Shown here: piece by piece, positions 33,231 through 43,741 of the stretch
Layout: each line of letters starts with the position of its first letter
Position numbering within the stretch: the stretch's first letter is position 1
NCBI GenBank assembly: GCA_018240685.1
Contig: JAFEFG010000007.1
Coordinates: 1 to 64,000, forward strand
DNA length: 64,000 nucleotides
Reading direction: 5' to 3'
Source of the DNA: Pseudomonadota bacterium
Lineage (GTDB): Bacteria; Pseudomonadota; Alphaproteobacteria; Reyranellales; Reyranellaceae
The notes under the pieces: generated by a model
The model's input: the letters and a program-made list of their open reading frames with translations, nothing else
Databases searched by the model: none
Told to the model about the DNA's origin: nothing
Made by a program: the position numbers and the translations under genes

Positions 33231-34159
33231 GCGCAGCCGCCGGCCGTCCGTTCCGTCCCGTCCCGCCGGTCTGGCGCTCGATCCTGTATGTGCCGGGCAA
33301 CGTGCCGAAATTTATCGACAAGGCGCATGAGCGCGGCGCCGACTGCGTGCTGGTCGATCTGGAGGACAGCGTGCCGCCGCCGCAGAAGGCCGACGCGCGT
33401 GCCTTGCTGCCGGACACGATGAAGAAGGTCGTGCGCGGCGGCAGCGACGTCGCGGTGCGCATCAACCGGCCGCTGCGGCTTGCGATCCCCGACATCGAGG
33501 CGGCGGTGCGGCCCGGCCTCTCGGCGCTATTCGTCACCAAGGCCGAGAGCGTCCAGCATCTTGCCCTGCTCGACGAGGTGGTGAGCGAGCTGGAGCGCGA
33601 GCGCGGCATGGCGCCGGGCAGCGTGGGCCTTGCCGGCATGATCGAGCATCCGCGGGCGCTGGCGCAGATCCACGACATTGCCGAGCGGGCGCCCCGGCTC
33701 ATCGCCCTGATGCTGGGCGGGGAGGATTTCGCCCTCGAGACCGGTTCCGTTCCGGGTGACGAAACCCTGGAGCTGCCCAAGCGGCTGGTGGCCTTTGCGG
33801 CCCAGGCGCATGGCGTGCCGATGATCGGCATCCTGGGGACCGTGGCCGACTATTCCGACCCCGACGCCTACCGCAAGAGCGCCGCGCGCGCGCGCCGCTT
33901 CGGTTTCTCGGGAGGCACCTGCATCCATCCCGGGCTGGTGAAGGCCCTGAACGAGGCTTTCACCCCGACCGCCGAAGACGTGGCTTATGCCGAAAAAGTG
34001 ATCGCGGCCGACCGCGAGGCCGCGGCCGAGGGACGAGGCTCCTTTGCCGTCGACGGCAAGATGATCGATATCCCCGTGGTTGATCGGGCGCGGCGTCTGC
34101 TGGCCCGGCATGCGGCGATCCGCGATCGCATCCGGGGACGGCCTGCAGCCGGCGGTTGA
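33227..34159 (+). CDS. CoA ester lyase, HpcH/HpaI aldolase/CitE family
   Basis: 310 residues from a GTG at 33227 overlapping the CoA-transferase stop. CitE/Mcl-like TIM-barrel features: 'RSILYVPGNVPKFIDKAHER', 'GADCVLVDLEDSVPPPQKAD', 'VAVRINRPLR', 'PGLSALFVTKAESVQHLALL' and 'LMLGGEDFALETGSVP', with the metal-binding Glu/Asp pair and 'FGFSGGTCIHPGLVKALNEA'. Probable reactions are cleavage of a malyl- or citramalyl-CoA-like ester; the substrate is not clear. Paired with the CoA-transferase. Confidence 0.92.
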   Translation: MSAAAGRPFRPVPPVWRSILYVPGNVPKFIDKAHERGADCVLVDLEDSVPPPQKADARALLPDTMKKVVRGGSDVAVRINRPLRLAIPDIEAAVRPGLSALFVTKAESVQHLALLDEVVSELERERGMAPGSVGLAGMIEHPRALAQIHDIAERAPRLIALMLGGEDFALETGSVPGDETLELPKRLVAFAAQAHGVPMIGILGTVADYSDPDAYRKSAARARRFGFSGGTCIHPGLVKALNEAFTPTAEDVAYAEKVIAADREAAAEGRGSFAVDGKMIDIPVVDRARRLLARHAAIRDRIRGRPAAGG

Positions 34160-34303
34160 GATCGCCGCATCGGACTGCAAAAATGAAGGCATTGGCGAAG
34201 CAATTTCCGCCCTGTATAGAGGCAGCGGGAACGAGTTGCACAAACTTCGGGAGCATCGTCCGGTTGTGGGTTACCGGGCGATGCATTCTATTTAGGGTGG
34301 AGG

Positions 34304-34522
34304 ATGCGTCATCTGCTCGTCGCCGCAGCTTTGCTGCTGGCCGCGCTGATCGTCACGCTGGGTGCGGCGACTGTGCTGGAGAACATGGCGGCATCCCAGC
34401 GTCGGCAGCCGGAGCACCCCTATGCGCCCGGCGGTGGCCCGGCGAACGAGCCGCCCCTGCTCACCAAGCCTCCGCTGCCTGAGCAGTCACGCAGCCTGAG
34501 CCTGCTGGTCCGCCGCAGCTAA
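34304..34522 (+). CDS. small exported protein with N-terminal membrane segment
   Basis: 72 residues, MRHLLVAAALLLAALIVTLG, then 'AATVLENMAASQRRQPEHPY' and a Pro-rich tail ending 'SLSLLVRRS'. GGGTGGAGG lies directly before the ATG. The first 20 residues resemble those of the small tandem proteins at 19842-20250, while the tail is unrelated. Anchored or secreted; function unknown. It runs convergently towards petC, and the petABC terminator lies between. Confidence 0.6.
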   Translation: MRHLLVAAALLLAALIVTLGAATVLENMAASQRRQPEHPYAPGGGPANEPPLLTKPPLPEQSRSLSLLVRRS

Positions 34523-34544
34523 CGCACCGAAACACAGCCACAAC

Positions 34545-34574
34545 GAAAAACGCGCGGCCCCAAGGACCGCGCGT
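34545..34574 (-). terminator. intrinsic terminator of the petABC operon
   Basis: Read on the minus strand, ACGCGCGG (34574-34567) and CCGCGCGT (34557-34550) form an 8-bp stem, extended by three inner pairs including one G-T, and are followed by TTTTT at 34550-34546. It lies 46 nt past the petC stop. Confidence 0.88.
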
Positions 34575-34619
34575 CAACGAAGGGTCCGGCCGCGGCGAGA
34601 GCGGCCGTCGCTCTTTCGA

Positions 34620-35417
34620 TCAGTGCTTGTCCGCCCAGATGGCGCGCTTGGTCGCGTACATCAGGCCGGCCAGGGCCAGCATGAACAGGATGGCGCGGAT
34701 GCCGGTACGGTTGCGGGCCTCGAGGTGGGGCTCCGACGCCCAGGCCAGGAACGTCACCACGTCCGACGCCTCCTGCTGCAGCGTCGCCTTGGTGCCGTCG
34801 ACGTAGGTGACCTTGTCGTCGGCGAGCGGCGCCGGCATCGCGATGCGATGGCCGAGGAAATGCAGATTGAAGTTGTCGTCCTTGGAGACGTTGAACTCCT
34901 TGATCTGCTCGGGCGTCAGCTTGTCGTAGGGAACGTAGCCGGTGAGGATGCCGTAGACGTAGTTCGGTCCGCCCTCGCGCGCCTTGACGATGACGCTGAG
35001 GTCGGGCGGCGCCTTGCCGCCGTTGGCGGCGGCCGCGGCCAGTTCGTTGGGGAAGGGCGCCTTGAAATGATCCGACAGCCGGCCGGGACGCTCGATGGGC
35101 GAGCCATCGTCCGACAGGGCCGGAACCTGCACCTCGGCCGCGATCGCCTTGGCCTGGTCTTCGGTCAGGCCGAGCTCGGTCAGGTTGCGGTAGTAGAGCA
35201 GGTTCATCGAATGGCAGGCCGAGCAGACCTCCTTGTAGACCTGGAAGCCGCGCTGGGCGGCGGCGCGGTCGTAGGTGCCGAACGGCCCCTGGAAGCTCCA
35301 CTCGTGATGCGGCAGCGGCGGCATGTCCTCCGCGGCGATGGCGGCGGCGCCGGCCGAGAGGGCGAACGCCGTCGCGCCCGCCAGGATCAGTCGTTGCATC
35401 GATAGCTTGATGGACAT
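34620..35417 (-). CDS. petC: cytochrome c1 of the bc1 complex
   Basis: 265 residues. Signal peptide 'LILAGATAFALSAGAAAIAA'; haem c site C65-S-A-C68-H69 in 'YKEVCSACHSMNLLYYRNL'; the sixth ligand Met in 'GHRIAMPAPLADDKV'; C-terminal membrane anchor 'ILFMLALAGLMYATKRAIW'. It receives electrons from the Rieske protein and passes them to cytochrome c. Last gene of the petABC operon (minus strand), 4 nt after petB. Confidence 0.97.
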   Translation of the reverse strand: MSIKLSMQRLILAGATAFALSAGAAAIAAEDMPPLPHHEWSFQGPFGTYDRAAAQRGFQVYKEVCSACHSMNLLYYRNLTELGLTEDQAKAIAAEVQVPALSDDGSPIERPGRLSDHFKAPFPNELAAAAANGGKAPPDLSVIVKAREGGPNYVYGILTGYVPYDKLTPEQIKEFNVSKDDNFNLHFLGHRIAMPAPLADDKVTYVDGTKATLQQEASDVVTFLAWASEPHLEARNRTGIRAILFMLALAGLMYATKRAIWADKH

Positions 35418-35421
35418 GGGC

Positions 35422-36657
35422 TCACCCCGCCTTCTTCTTGAGCACCGCTTCGGCGATGCTGGACGGCAACGGCAGAGGCCGTTCGATCTTGCCCAGGACC
35501 GGCAGCAGGATGAGGAAGTGGAAAAAGTAGTACACCGTGGCCAGCCGCGATGCCGGCACGTACCAGCCCTCCGGCGGATGTGCGCCGCAGATGCCGAGCA
35601 GGATCACGTCGGCCACCAGCAGGAGCACGAACCACTTGTAGATCGGCCGGAAGGTGCAGGACCGTACGCGCGACGTGTCGAGCCACGGCAGCGCGAACAG
35701 GACCGCGATGGCGCCGAACATGCAGATGACGCCGCCGAGCTTGTCCGGGATCGCGCGCAGGATCGCGTAGAACGGCAGGAAGTACCATTCGGGCACGATC
35801 TCGTTCGGTGTCACCAGCGGGTTGGCAGGAATGTAGTTCGCCACGTCACCCAGCGTGTTCGGCATGAAGAACACGAAGAGCGCGTAGACGATCAGGAAGC
35901 ACACCACGCCGAAGCCGTCCTTCATCGTGTAGTACGGATGGAACGGCACGGTGTCCTGCGGCCCCTTCGGGTCGATGCCGAGCGGGTTGTTCGACCCGTG
36001 CACATGCAGCGCCACGACGTGCAGCGCCACCACGGCCACGATGATGAACGGCAGCAGGTAGTGCAGCGCAAAGAAGCGGTTCAGCGTCGGGTTGTCGACC
36101 GCAAACCCGCCCCACAGCCACGTCACGATCGAATCGCCCACCACTGGAATGGCCGAGAACAGATTCGTAATGACCGTCGCCCCCCAGAATGACATCTGGC
36201 CCCAGGGGAGGACGTATCCCATGAAGGCAGTCGCCATCATCAGCAGGAGGATGACGACGCCCAGTATCCACAGCAGCTCACGCGGGGCCTTGTAGGAGCC
36301 GTAGTAGAGGCCGCGGAAGATATGGATGTAGACGGCGATGAAGAAGAACGACGCGCCGTTCATGTGCAGGTAGCGGATCAGCCAGCCCGACGGCACGTCG
36401 CGCATGATGCGCTCGACCGAGTTGAAGGCGAGTTCCGCGTTCGGCTGGTAGTTGGTCGCCAGCACCACGCCGGTGGCGATCATCAGCACCAGCATCACCG
36501 TCGCGATGGCGCCGAAATTCCAGAAGTAGTTGAAATTCCGGGGCGTCGGGAAGGTGTGATACTCCTTCTCGATATACGAGAAGATCGGCAGGCGGTGATC
36601 GATCCAGGCGATTACCTTGTTGTTGAAGACCGGCGGAGCGCCGTGTGACGAGGCCAT
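35422..36657 (-). CDS. petB: cytochrome b of the bc1 complex
   Basis: 411 residues, eight membrane helices. It carries both b haems and the two quinone sites. Landmarks: '[20 protein letters not shown]', '[20 protein letters not shown]', '[20 protein letters not shown]', the Qo-site '[18 protein letters not shown]' (PEWY) and paired helix-B and helix-D histidines ('RYLHMNG', 'IHIFRG', 'FALHYLLPF', '[16 protein letters not shown]'). Position between petA (34-nt gap) and petC is standard. Confidence 0.98.
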   Translation of the reverse strand: MASSHGAPPVFNNKVIAWIDHRLPIFSYIEKEYHTFPTPRNFNYFWNFGAIATVMLVLMIATGVVLATNYQPNAELAFNSVERIMRDVPSGWLIRYLHMNGASFFFIAVYIHIFRGLYYGSYKAPRELLWILGVVILLLMMATAFMGYVLPWGQMSFWGATVITNLFSAIPVVGDSIVTWLWGGFAVDNPTLNRFFALHYLLPFIIVAVVALHVVALHVHGSNNPLGIDPKGPQDTVPFHPYYTMKDGFGVVCFLIVYALFVFFMPNTLGDVANYIPANPLVTPNEIVPEWYFLPFYAILRAIPDKLGGVICMFGAIAVLFALPWLDTSRVRSCTFRPIYKWFVLLLVADVILLGICGAHPPEGWYVPASRLATVYYFFHFLILLPVLGKIERPLPLPSSIAEAVLKKKAG

Positions 36658-36691
36658 TCTGCTTAGCTCCAGTGGCGTTCAGAGGCGGCGA

Positions 36692-37258
36692 TCAGCCGAT
36701 GCGAACGAGGGTGTCGGTCGTGAACAGGTAACCGGGAACCGCGAGGTTCTTCGGCGCGGGGCCTTTGCGGATACGCCCCGACGTGTCGTACTGCGACCCG
36801 TGGCAAGGGCAGAACCAGCCGCCGTACTCGCCGCGCGGATCGCCGGGCTTGTTGCCGAGCGGCACGCAGCCGAGATGGGTGCAGACGCCGATCACGATCA
36901 GCCATTCCGGCCGCACCTTCTTGGCGAGGTCGGTCACGCGCGCATTGTCGGTCTCGGGATCGGGCAGTTCGGAGAGCTTCACGTCCTCCGCTTCCTTGAT
37001 CTCCTCCTTGGTGCGGTGGCGGATGAAGACCGGCTTGCCGCGCCACTTCACGGTGACCGCCTGACCAACGGCGATCGACTTCACGTCAATCTCGGTCGTC
37101 GACAGCGCCAGCGTATCGGCGGCGGGATTGAGGTTGTTGATGAAGGGCCACGCCACCGCGATTGCGCCCACGGCACCCATGGCGCCGGTTGCGACCATCA
37201 GGAAGTCGCGCCGCGTCGGGTCGCCGTGGTCGCCGGCCGGAATGCTGCTTGAAGCCAT
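36692..37258 (-). CDS. petA: ubiquinol-cytochrome c reductase Rieske iron-sulfur subunit
   Basis: 188 residues. The N-terminal Tat-type anchor has '[20 protein letters not shown]'. The Rieske 2Fe-2S cluster ligands are C126/H128 in '[12 protein letters not shown]' and C150/H153 in '[11 protein letters not shown]'; C131 and C152 supply the disulfide. First gene of petABC. The 155-nt region to the divergent trmL gene must contain the promoter; a run of Gs before the ATG serves as ribosome site. Confidence 0.98.
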   Translation of the reverse strand: MASSSIPAGDHGDPTRRDFLMVATGAMGAVGAIAVAWPFINNLNPAADTLALSTTEIDVKSIAVGQAVTVKWRGKPVFIRHRTKEEIKEAEDVKLSELPDPETDNARVTDLAKKVRPEWLIVIGVCTHLGCVPLGNKPGDPRGEYGGWFCPCHGSQYDTSGRIRKGPAPKNLAVPGYLFTTDTLVRIG

Positions 37259-37413
37259 TGCTCGATACGTCCCCCCGAGGAGTTCAGGCTTATAGACGAG
37301 AAAGCACCTTTTGTTTCAAGGCTCTGCTTAGTCGCAGGCGCGAACGAGTCCGCGCTGTGACAGCGTGCCGCACACCCTTCTTTCCGCGCCGCGGACGGCG
37401 GTAGGAGGAGGCC

Positions 37414-37872
37414 ATGCTTTTGGCCCTGTACGAACCCGATATACCCCAGAACCTCGGCGCCTTCATCCGCCTGGCGGCCTGCCTGGCGGTCCCCCTCCAC
37501 GTCATCGAGCCCTGCGGCTTCCCGGTTGACGACAAGCGCATCCGCCGGGCCGCCATGGACTACTACGACCTCGCCCGCCTTTCCCGACACGCTTCCTGGG
37601 GCAGTTTCCGGCACGACCGGCCGCCCGGCCGGCTGGTGCTGCTCACCACGCAGGGGGCCAAGACCTTCCCCGACGTCGCCTTCCGGCCCGACGACATCCT
37701 GCTGCTGGGCCGCGAAAGCGCCGGGGTGCCGCCCGAGGTCAGTGAGGCGGCCGACTTGAGGCTGCGCATCCCCCTGCAGCCGGGGGCCCGCTCCCTCAAT
37801 GTCGCCCTGGCTGCGACAATGGTATTGAGCGAGGCCCTGCGCCAAACCGGAGGCTTCGCCTCCCTGACCTGA
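37414..37872 (+). CDS. trmL: tRNA (cytidine(34)-2'-O)-methyltransferase
   Basis: 152 residues, a minimal SPOUT methyltransferase. It 2'-O-methylates the wobble base of tRNA-Leu isoacceptors (family knowledge). Conserved segments: 'LALYEPDIPQNLGAFIRLAA', 'PCGFPVDDKRIRRAAMDYYD', 'DDILLLGRESAGVPPEV' and the knotted SAM site 'LRIPLQPGARSLNVALAATM'. Divergent from petA and followed 15 nt later by hemF. Confidence 0.95.
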   Translation: MLLALYEPDIPQNLGAFIRLAACLAVPLHVIEPCGFPVDDKRIRRAAMDYYDLARLSRHASWGSFRHDRPPGRLVLLTTQGAKTFPDVAFRPDDILLLGRESAGVPPEVSEAADLRLRIPLQPGARSLNVALAATMVLSEALRQTGGFASLT

Positions 37873-37887
37873 TCCCAACCGAGCCTC

Positions 37888-38811
37888 ATGACCCTGCCCG
37901 CCCGCCATGCCACCGGCCCCCAGGGCCCCACCCCGCTGCCGCCGGAACGGACGATGGCCGAGCGCAAGGACCAGGCGCGCGCCTGGTTCGAGGACCTGCG
38001 CGATCGCATCTGCGCCGCCTTCGAGCGCCTGGAGGACGAGCTCACCGGTACCCATCGCGACCTGCCGGCCGGCCGCTTCGCCCGCAAGGAGTGGCGCCGC
38101 GAGCCCGGCCCCAATGGCGAGGACCGCGGCGGCGGCGTGATGTCCGTGCTGCGCGGCCGCGTGTTCGAGAAGGTGGGCGTGAACGTCTCGACCGTCTTCG
38201 GCGAGTTCAGCCCCGAGTTCCGCAAGCAGATGCCGGGCGCGGCCGAGGATCCCCGCTTCTTCGCCACCGGCATTTCCCTCGTGGCCCACATGCGCTCGCC
38301 GCGCGTGCCGGCCACGCACATGAACACGCGCTTCATCGTCACTACGCGCGCCTGGTTCGGCGGCGGCGCCGATCTCACCCCAATGGCGCCCGTCGAGGCC
38401 GACACCCGCGACTTCCATGCCGCGCTCAAGGCCGCCTGCGACGCGCACGACACGAGCTACTATCCGCGCTTCAAGGACTGGTGCGACGAATACTTCTTCC
38501 TGCCGCACCGCGGCGAGCCGCGCGGCGTGGGTGGAATCTTCTACGACTATCTCGACTCGGGGGATTTCGGCCGCGACTTCGCCTTCACCCGCGCCGTCGG
38601 CGAAGCGTTTCTCGCCGTCTATCCCAAGCTCGTGCGCCGCCACATGAACGAGACCTGGACCGCGGCCGAGCGCGAGCACCAGCTCGTCCGCCGCGGCCGC
38701 TATGTCGAGTTCAACCTGCTGCATGACCGCGGCACCAGGTTCGGCCTCATGACTGGCGGCAATGTCGAGGCGATCCTGATGTCCATGCCGCCGGAGGTGA
38801 AGTGGCCTTGA
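37888..38811 (+). CDS. hemF: oxygen-dependent coproporphyrinogen III oxidase
   Basis: 307 residues. Catalyses aerobic decarboxylation of coproporphyrinogen III to protoporphyrinogen IX in haem synthesis. Motifs: '[20 protein letters not shown]', '[20 protein letters not shown]', '[17 protein letters not shown]', '[20 protein letters not shown]' and '[20 protein letters not shown]'. The protein ends '[10 protein letters not shown]', about 30 residues before the C-terminus of E. coli HemF; this shorter end may be normal for the alphaproteobacterial form. Confidence 0.96.
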   Translation: MTLPARHATGPQGPTPLPPERTMAERKDQARAWFEDLRDRICAAFERLEDELTGTHRDLPAGRFARKEWRREPGPNGEDRGGGVMSVLRGRVFEKVGVNVSTVFGEFSPEFRKQMPGAAEDPRFFATGISLVAHMRSPRVPATHMNTRFIVTTRAWFGGGADLTPMAPVEADTRDFHAALKAACDAHDTSYYPRFKDWCDEYFFLPHRGEPRGVGGIFYDYLDSGDFGRDFAFTRAVGEAFLAVYPKLVRRHMNETWTAAEREHQLVRRGRYVEFNLLHDRGTRFGLMTGGNVEAILMSMPPEVKWP

Positions 38812-39020
38812 GCGGCCGACGCCGGGCGGGATGCGGCGTGGAAACGCCATGCCGGGCCACGGCGCAACCTCGTCGTCCCGCCGCATCGCGCAGACGATGC
38901 AACGCACGACCACACGGCTTCTTGAAGGCGCGTGAACGTCGATGAAATGACAGCATCACGGGCACGTTCCATAGTGTCGTCGCGTAACCAGCGCAGATGC
39001 CGGTCGAAGGACGTCTCGCC

Positions 39021-39176
39021 ATGCTCACGCGGCTTCTCGTGTTGAATGCCCTGGTTCTGACCGTCGCGGCGATGAGCCTGATGTTCGTCGCGGACGAGAC
39101 CGGCATGCCGGCCTCGCCGACCGACATCGCCGCCATGGATCAGATCACCCTTACCGCCTATCCCTCGGGCTTCTGA
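39021..39176 (+). CDS. small membrane or exported peptide (51 residues)
   Basis: MLTRLLVLNALVLTVAAMSL then 'MFVADETGMPASPTDIAAMD' and a short tail ending 'AYPSGF'. One hydrophobic segment, with GAAGGA about 9 nt before the ATG. The last 19 nt overlap the 3' end of the convergent membrane-protein gene. The bases between hemF and this gene (38812-39020) show nothing recognisable. Not recognised as a family; the ribosome site and signal-like start are the only support. Confidence 0.5.
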   Translation: MLTRLLVLNALVLTVAAMSLMFVADETGMPASPTDIAAMDQITLTAYPSGF

Positions 39177-39580
39177 ACGCCGCGCCGCGCCAGCCCCCAG
39201 CCCGCCGCGACCGGCGCCGCGAGCAGGGCCAGCACCAGCAGCGGATAGGGCGCGCTCCACCAGAAGGCGAAGCGGTCGAGGAACTCGACAGATTCGGTGC
39301 CGAAGGTGAGGCGCGCATAGAGGAAATCGACCAGCACGGTCGAAGGCGCCCACAGCAGCGAGGCAAGCAGCGCCGCCTCCAGCCAGCGCGGGCCCGCCGT
39401 GCGGCGCGCATGGATGACGGCCAGCATCACCACGTAGGGCAGCGGCACCAGCGCCTTGTACCATTCGACCGCCCGCACCGAGAGCGCCATCGCGATCCAA
39501 GTATCGCCGATCATGTCGTTGACGACGATCATCACGGCAAGCGCCAGCCACAGCGCGAAGGTCAGGCCGGGACGGATCAT
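39158..39580 (-). CDS. hypothetical four-helix membrane protein
   Basis: 140 residues with about four hydrophobic helices: 'LTFALWLALAVMIVVNDMIG', 'WYKALVPLPYVVMLAVIHAR', 'LEAALLASLLWAPSTVLVDF' and 'APYPLLVLALLAAPVAAGWG'. Short, positively charged loops and a basic C-terminal end ('ARRGVQKPEG'). It lies 9 nt downstream of the CCA-adding enzyme gene on the same strand. No known domain recognised. Confidence 0.75.
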   Translation of the reverse strand: MIRPGLTFALWLALAVMIVVNDMIGDTWIAMALSVRAVEWYKALVPLPYVVMLAVIHARRTAGPRWLEAALLASLLWAPSTVLVDFLYARLTFGTESVEFLDRFAFWWSAPYPLLVLALLAAPVAAGWGLARRGVQKPEG

Positions 39581-39589
39581 GCGATGCCT

Positions 39590-40801
39590 TCAGGCGCTCC
39601 CGGCGAGGCGCTCGAGCTCGGCAAGGCAGGCGGTGCGGTCGGCGGCGAAGTCGCCGGCGACCCACCAGTCCTCGACCGCCGTCACCAGCGCGCCGATGCG
39701 CGGCCCCGGTGCGAGACCGAGCTTCAGCGCATCGCCGCCGCTCACCGGCAGTTCGGGGGGCGTCCAGCTTTCCGCCAGCGTCAGCGCAGCGCGCCAGTCG
39801 CCCGCCGCCACGTCGGCGGCGAGCAGCAGGCGGTCGATGTAGAGCCGGTTGCCGAGACGATAGATCTGCGCCCGCCACGCCCGGGGGCCACCGGCGAGAT
39901 CGAGCGCGGGCTCGCGCGCCAGCATCACGCCCAGCCGCACGGAATCCTGCGTGGAAAGCTTCAGGCGCTTGCCGATCGCCGTGGCATCCACTTCGGGACC
40001 GAGGATCGCGGCCAGCCGACGCAGGCCGTCGGCCGCCGGCTCGCGGGCGATCAGCGCCTTCAGCCGCGCCGTGCCGGCATATTCGGGCAGCCAGCGGTCG
40101 AGCGCGCCCGCCTCCACCATGGCCTCGACCGCGTCGGTGGGTGCAGGCGCCTTGAGGAGCCGCAGCAGTTCCTTGGAGACTCGCTCGCCGGAAAGCGCGC
40201 CCAGCGCGCCGGCGTTGCGCCGGCAGGCATCGAAGCCCGGCCCGTCGAGGGGCGGCCGGCCGAACCAGGCATGGAAGCGGAAGAAACGCAGCACGCGCAG
40301 CCGGTCCTCGGCGATGCGCCGATCGGGATCGCCGATAAAGCGGACGTGACCGGCGTGAAGATCGCGGCGACCGTCGAAGGGATCGTAGAGCGTGCCGTCG
40401 GGATCGGCGTAGAGCGCATTGAAGGTGAAGTCGCGCCGCTCGGCATCCTGCAGCCAGTCGTCGGTGAAGGCGACGACGGCGCGCCTGCCGTCGGTCTCGA
40501 CGTCGCGCCGGAGGGTCGTGAGCTCGAACGGGCGATGATCGGCGATGGCCGTCACGGTGCCGTGCTTCACGCCCGTTGGGACCACCTTGATCCCGGCCGC
40601 CTCCAGCGCACGGATGACCGTCTCGGGCGGCTGGTCGACGGCAAGATCGATGTCGTCGATGGCGCGGCCCACCACGGCGTTGCGCACGCAGCCGCCCACG
40701 AAGCGCGCCGTGACGCCGGCCGCGCCCAGCGCCGCGAACAGGCGGCGAGCCGGCGGGTCGGTCATCCAGGAAGGCGCGGGAATGCGGTCGGACGGCTTCA
40801 T
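39590..40801 (-). CDS. cca: CCA tRNA nucleotidyltransferase / poly(A) polymerase family protein
   Basis: 403 residues from the ATG at 40801. Class II nucleotidyltransferase head: 'VTARFVGGCVRNAVVGRAID' then the catalytic pair 'DIDLAVDQPPE' (Asp-x-Asp), 'TGVKHGTVTAI', the base-recognition segment 'DAERRDFTFNALYADPDGTL' and 'RIAEDRLRVLRFFRFHAWFG'. It adds or repairs the 3' CCA of tRNAs. The C-terminal half is divergent and helical, as is common in Alphaproteobacteria. Upstream come a DUF6111-like gene and a Nudix gene on the same strand. Confidence 0.94.
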   Translation of the reverse strand: MKPSDRIPAPSWMTDPPARRLFAALGAAGVTARFVGGCVRNAVVGRAIDDIDLAVDQPPETVIRALEAAGIKVVPTGVKHGTVTAIADHRPFELTTLRRDVETDGRRAVVAFTDDWLQDAERRDFTFNALYADPDGTLYDPFDGRRDLHAGHVRFIGDPDRRIAEDRLRVLRFFRFHAWFGRPPLDGPGFDACRRNAGALGALSGERVSKELLRLLKAPAPTDAVEAMVEAGALDRWLPEYAGTARLKALIAREPAADGLRRLAAILGPEVDATAIGKRLKLSTQDSVRLGVMLAREPALDLAGGPRAWRAQIYRLGNRLYIDRLLLAADVAAGDWRAALTLAESWTPPELPVSGGDALKLGLAPGPRIGALVTAVEDWWVAGDFAADRTACLAELERLAGSA

Positions 40802-40811
40802 TGAGACGAGA

Positions 40812-41048
40812 TCACGGCGCGAAGAGCCCGCCATAACCCTGGTTCTGGGTGAAGAACATCACCACGAAGCCCACGATGACGCAGACCAGACCGGCAATGG
40901 CAAGCCAAGTGAAGGGCAGGTCCTGCCATTCCGGCAGCGTGCCGGCAAGCTTGCGCTCCTGCTTGATCTTCACCGCCCAGGCCCAGAGGAAGAAGGCGGC
41001 GGTCGGCGCCGACACCAGGACGATCACGAGAAGGACGACGCGTATCAC
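40812..41048 (-). CDS. small two-helix membrane protein, DUF6111-like
   Basis: 78 residues from a GTG at 41048 (GAGG 5 nt upstream; the frame is open to 41123). Two membrane helices, 'VVLLVIVLVSAPTAAFFLWA' and 'WLAIAGLVCVIVGFVVMFFT', flank a polar loop 'KIKQERKLAGTLPEWQDLPF'. Size, topology and position between a Nudix gene and cca resemble DUF6111 proteins of Alphaproteobacteria; the assignment rests on that context. Function unknown. Confidence 0.72.
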   Translation of the reverse strand: MIRVVLLVIVLVSAPTAAFFLWAWAVKIKQERKLAGTLPEWQDLPFTWLAIAGLVCVIVGFVVMFFTQNQGYGGLFAP

Positions 41049-41119
41049 GGGAGCCTCATGATCTTCCGGCCCGCTCCATGGATGGAAACGGGCCAGGAGC
41101 CGCGGTCCAGAGGGACATC

Positions 41120-41743
41120 TCACCCGCCGGCGGTCAGGATGAAATGCAGGTTCTTGAGCATACCGGCCGTGGCCCCCCAGATGTAGCGTTCTCCGTAGGG
41201 CATGGCGTAGTAGCGGCGTTCGCGCCCCTGCCAGGTCCGGCTATCGATCCGGTGATTGACCTCGTCGAGGAAGTGCTCGAGCGGCACCTCGAAGACGTCG
41301 GCCACCTCGCGCGGATCCGCATGCAGGGTGAATCCCGGCTCCACGATGCCAACAATGGGCGTGATCTCGTAGCCGGTTCCGGTCCGGTAGAGGTCGATCG
41401 ATCCCACTACATCGACGAATTTGCGCGAAAGCCCTACTTCTTCCTCGGTCTCGCGCAATGCCGTCGCCACCGCATCGGCATCGTCGGGCTGGCGGCGGCC
41501 ACCGGGAAAGGCGATCTGGCCGGCATGGCTCGGCATGTCGTCGGTGCGCTGGGTCAGGAGCACGGTCATGCCCGGCTCGCGCTTCACCAGCGGCACCAGC
41601 ACCGACGCCGGACGCCAGGTTTGCGGCGGCGTCACGCCGTTCAGGGAGAAGTCGCTGCCGATGGGAGGTGCGGGCACGGGCAAACCGGATGCCAAACGGT
41701 CGCTTCGTTCACGCACCCGGCGCACAATTTCTTCAAGCGTCAT
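41120..41743 (-). CDS. Nudix hydrolase, CoA pyrophosphatase-like
   Basis: 207 residues. The UPF0035/CoA-type block 'MPSHAGQIAFPGGRRQPDDA' precedes the Nudix helix 'AVATALRETEEEVGLSRKFV' (REx2EExGL metal-binding core kept; the first Glu of the box is Asp). It probably hydrolyses CoA or similar nucleotide diphosphates, helping to balance the CoA pool. It is divergent from the MoxR operon and leads the minus-strand group with DUF6111 and cca. Confidence 0.92.
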   Translation of the reverse strand: MTLEEIVRRVRERSDRLASGLPVPAPPIGSDFSLNGVTPPQTWRPASVLVPLVKREPGMTVLLTQRTDDMPSHAGQIAFPGGRRQPDDADAVATALRETEEEVGLSRKFVDVVGSIDLYRTGTGYEITPIVGIVEPGFTLHADPREVADVFEVPLEHFLDEVNHRIDSRTWQGRERRYYAMPYGERYIWGATAGMLKNLHFILTAGG

Positions 41744-41809
41744 GCCCTTGTTCCGGCCTCAATTCTGGGCTTCCCTCAACCATATTCCCATCGACAACAG
41801 GAGCGCCTC

Positions 41810-42823
<1,014 letters not shown>

Positions 42824-42844
42824 CCGTTGCAGGTTTTCCCGCCC

Positions 42845-43741
42845 ATGGCTTCCACTCCCCTTCTCAACCGCTCGCTGGACCTCGCCGGCACGCTGCCGGC
42901 GCTGATGGTGGCGGCCGACCGCGTCGCCGCCACGGTCATCCAGGGCGTGCACGGGCGGCGGCGCGTGGGCCAGGGCGACGCCTTCTGGCAGTACCGGCCC
43001 TATCGCGAGGGCGACAGCGCCAGCCGCATCGACTGGCGCCAGAGCGCACGCAGCCGCAACCTGTTCGTCCGCGAGACCGAATGGGAGGCAGCCGCCAGCG
43101 TCTGGCTGTGGCGCGACGCTTCGCCGTCGATGCAGTACGCCTCCTTGCGCAATCTCGAGACCAAGGCCGAGCGCGCGGAGCTGATCACGCTGGCGCTCGC
43201 CAGCCTCCTCACCGACGCCAGCGAGCGCATCGCGCTCCTGGGCACCGGCATGCGCCTCAGCACGGGACGTGTCGCGGTGCGCCGGGTCGCCGAAGCGCTG
43301 TTCGCCGAAAGGAACGACACCACGGGCAAGCTGTCGAGCCTGCCGCCTTTGATCCCCCTGCCCGCCCACGGAACGGTCGTGCTCGTGTCCGACTGGCTCG
43401 ATCCGCTGGACAAGATCGAAGCGGTGATCCGCCACTATGCCGGCGCGGGCGTGCGCGGCCATCTCGTGCAGGTGCTCGACCCCGCCGAGGAGGATCTGCC
43501 GTTCCAGGGCCATGTGAAGTTCGAGGGCCTCGAGGCCGAGGGCCAGCATACGATCCGGCGCGTCGAGGGCGTGCGCGAAGCCTACGGCGCACGTCTGGCC
43601 GCGCAGCGCGAAGGCCTGCAGCGCCTGGCACGCCCGGCCGACTGGACCGTGCACCTGCACCGCACCGACCGGCCGGCCCAGACGATCCTGCTCTCGCTCT
43701 ATCTCGCCATGGCCGACCTGCGCCGGCTGAACGCGGCATGA
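42845..43741 (+). CDS. DUF58 domain-containing protein
   Basis: 298 residues from the ATG at 42845. The DUF58 motif is 'FWQYRPYREGDSASRIDWRQ' followed by 'SARSRNLFVRETEWEAAASV' and the VWA-like 'WLWRDASPSMQY'. These proteins are the usual partners of MoxR ATPases, and the DASPS may serve as a partial metal-ion adhesion site. It lacks membrane helices, so it is cytosolic. The gene lies 21 nt after the MoxR gene. Confidence 0.93.
   Translation: MASTPLLNRSLDLAGTLPALMVAADRVAATVIQGVHGRRRVGQGDAFWQYRPYREGDSASRIDWRQSARSRNLFVRETEWEAAASVWLWRDASPSMQYASLRNLETKAERAELITLALASLLTDASERIALLGTGMRLSTGRVAVRRVAEALFAERNDTTGKLSSLPPLIPLPAHGTVVLVSDWLDPLDKIEAVIRHYAGAGVRGHLVQVLDPAEEDLPFQGHVKFEGLEAEGQHTIRRVEGVREAYGARLAAQREGLQRLARPADWTVHLHRTDRPAQTILLSLYLAMADLRRLNAA

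Noticed and set aside
38800-38880. Frameshift explanation for the short HemF C-terminus
   Set aside because: No other frame downstream of the stop encodes the missing residues typical of E. coli HemF, and the ending 'PPEVKWP' looks natural for the alphaproteobacterial form.
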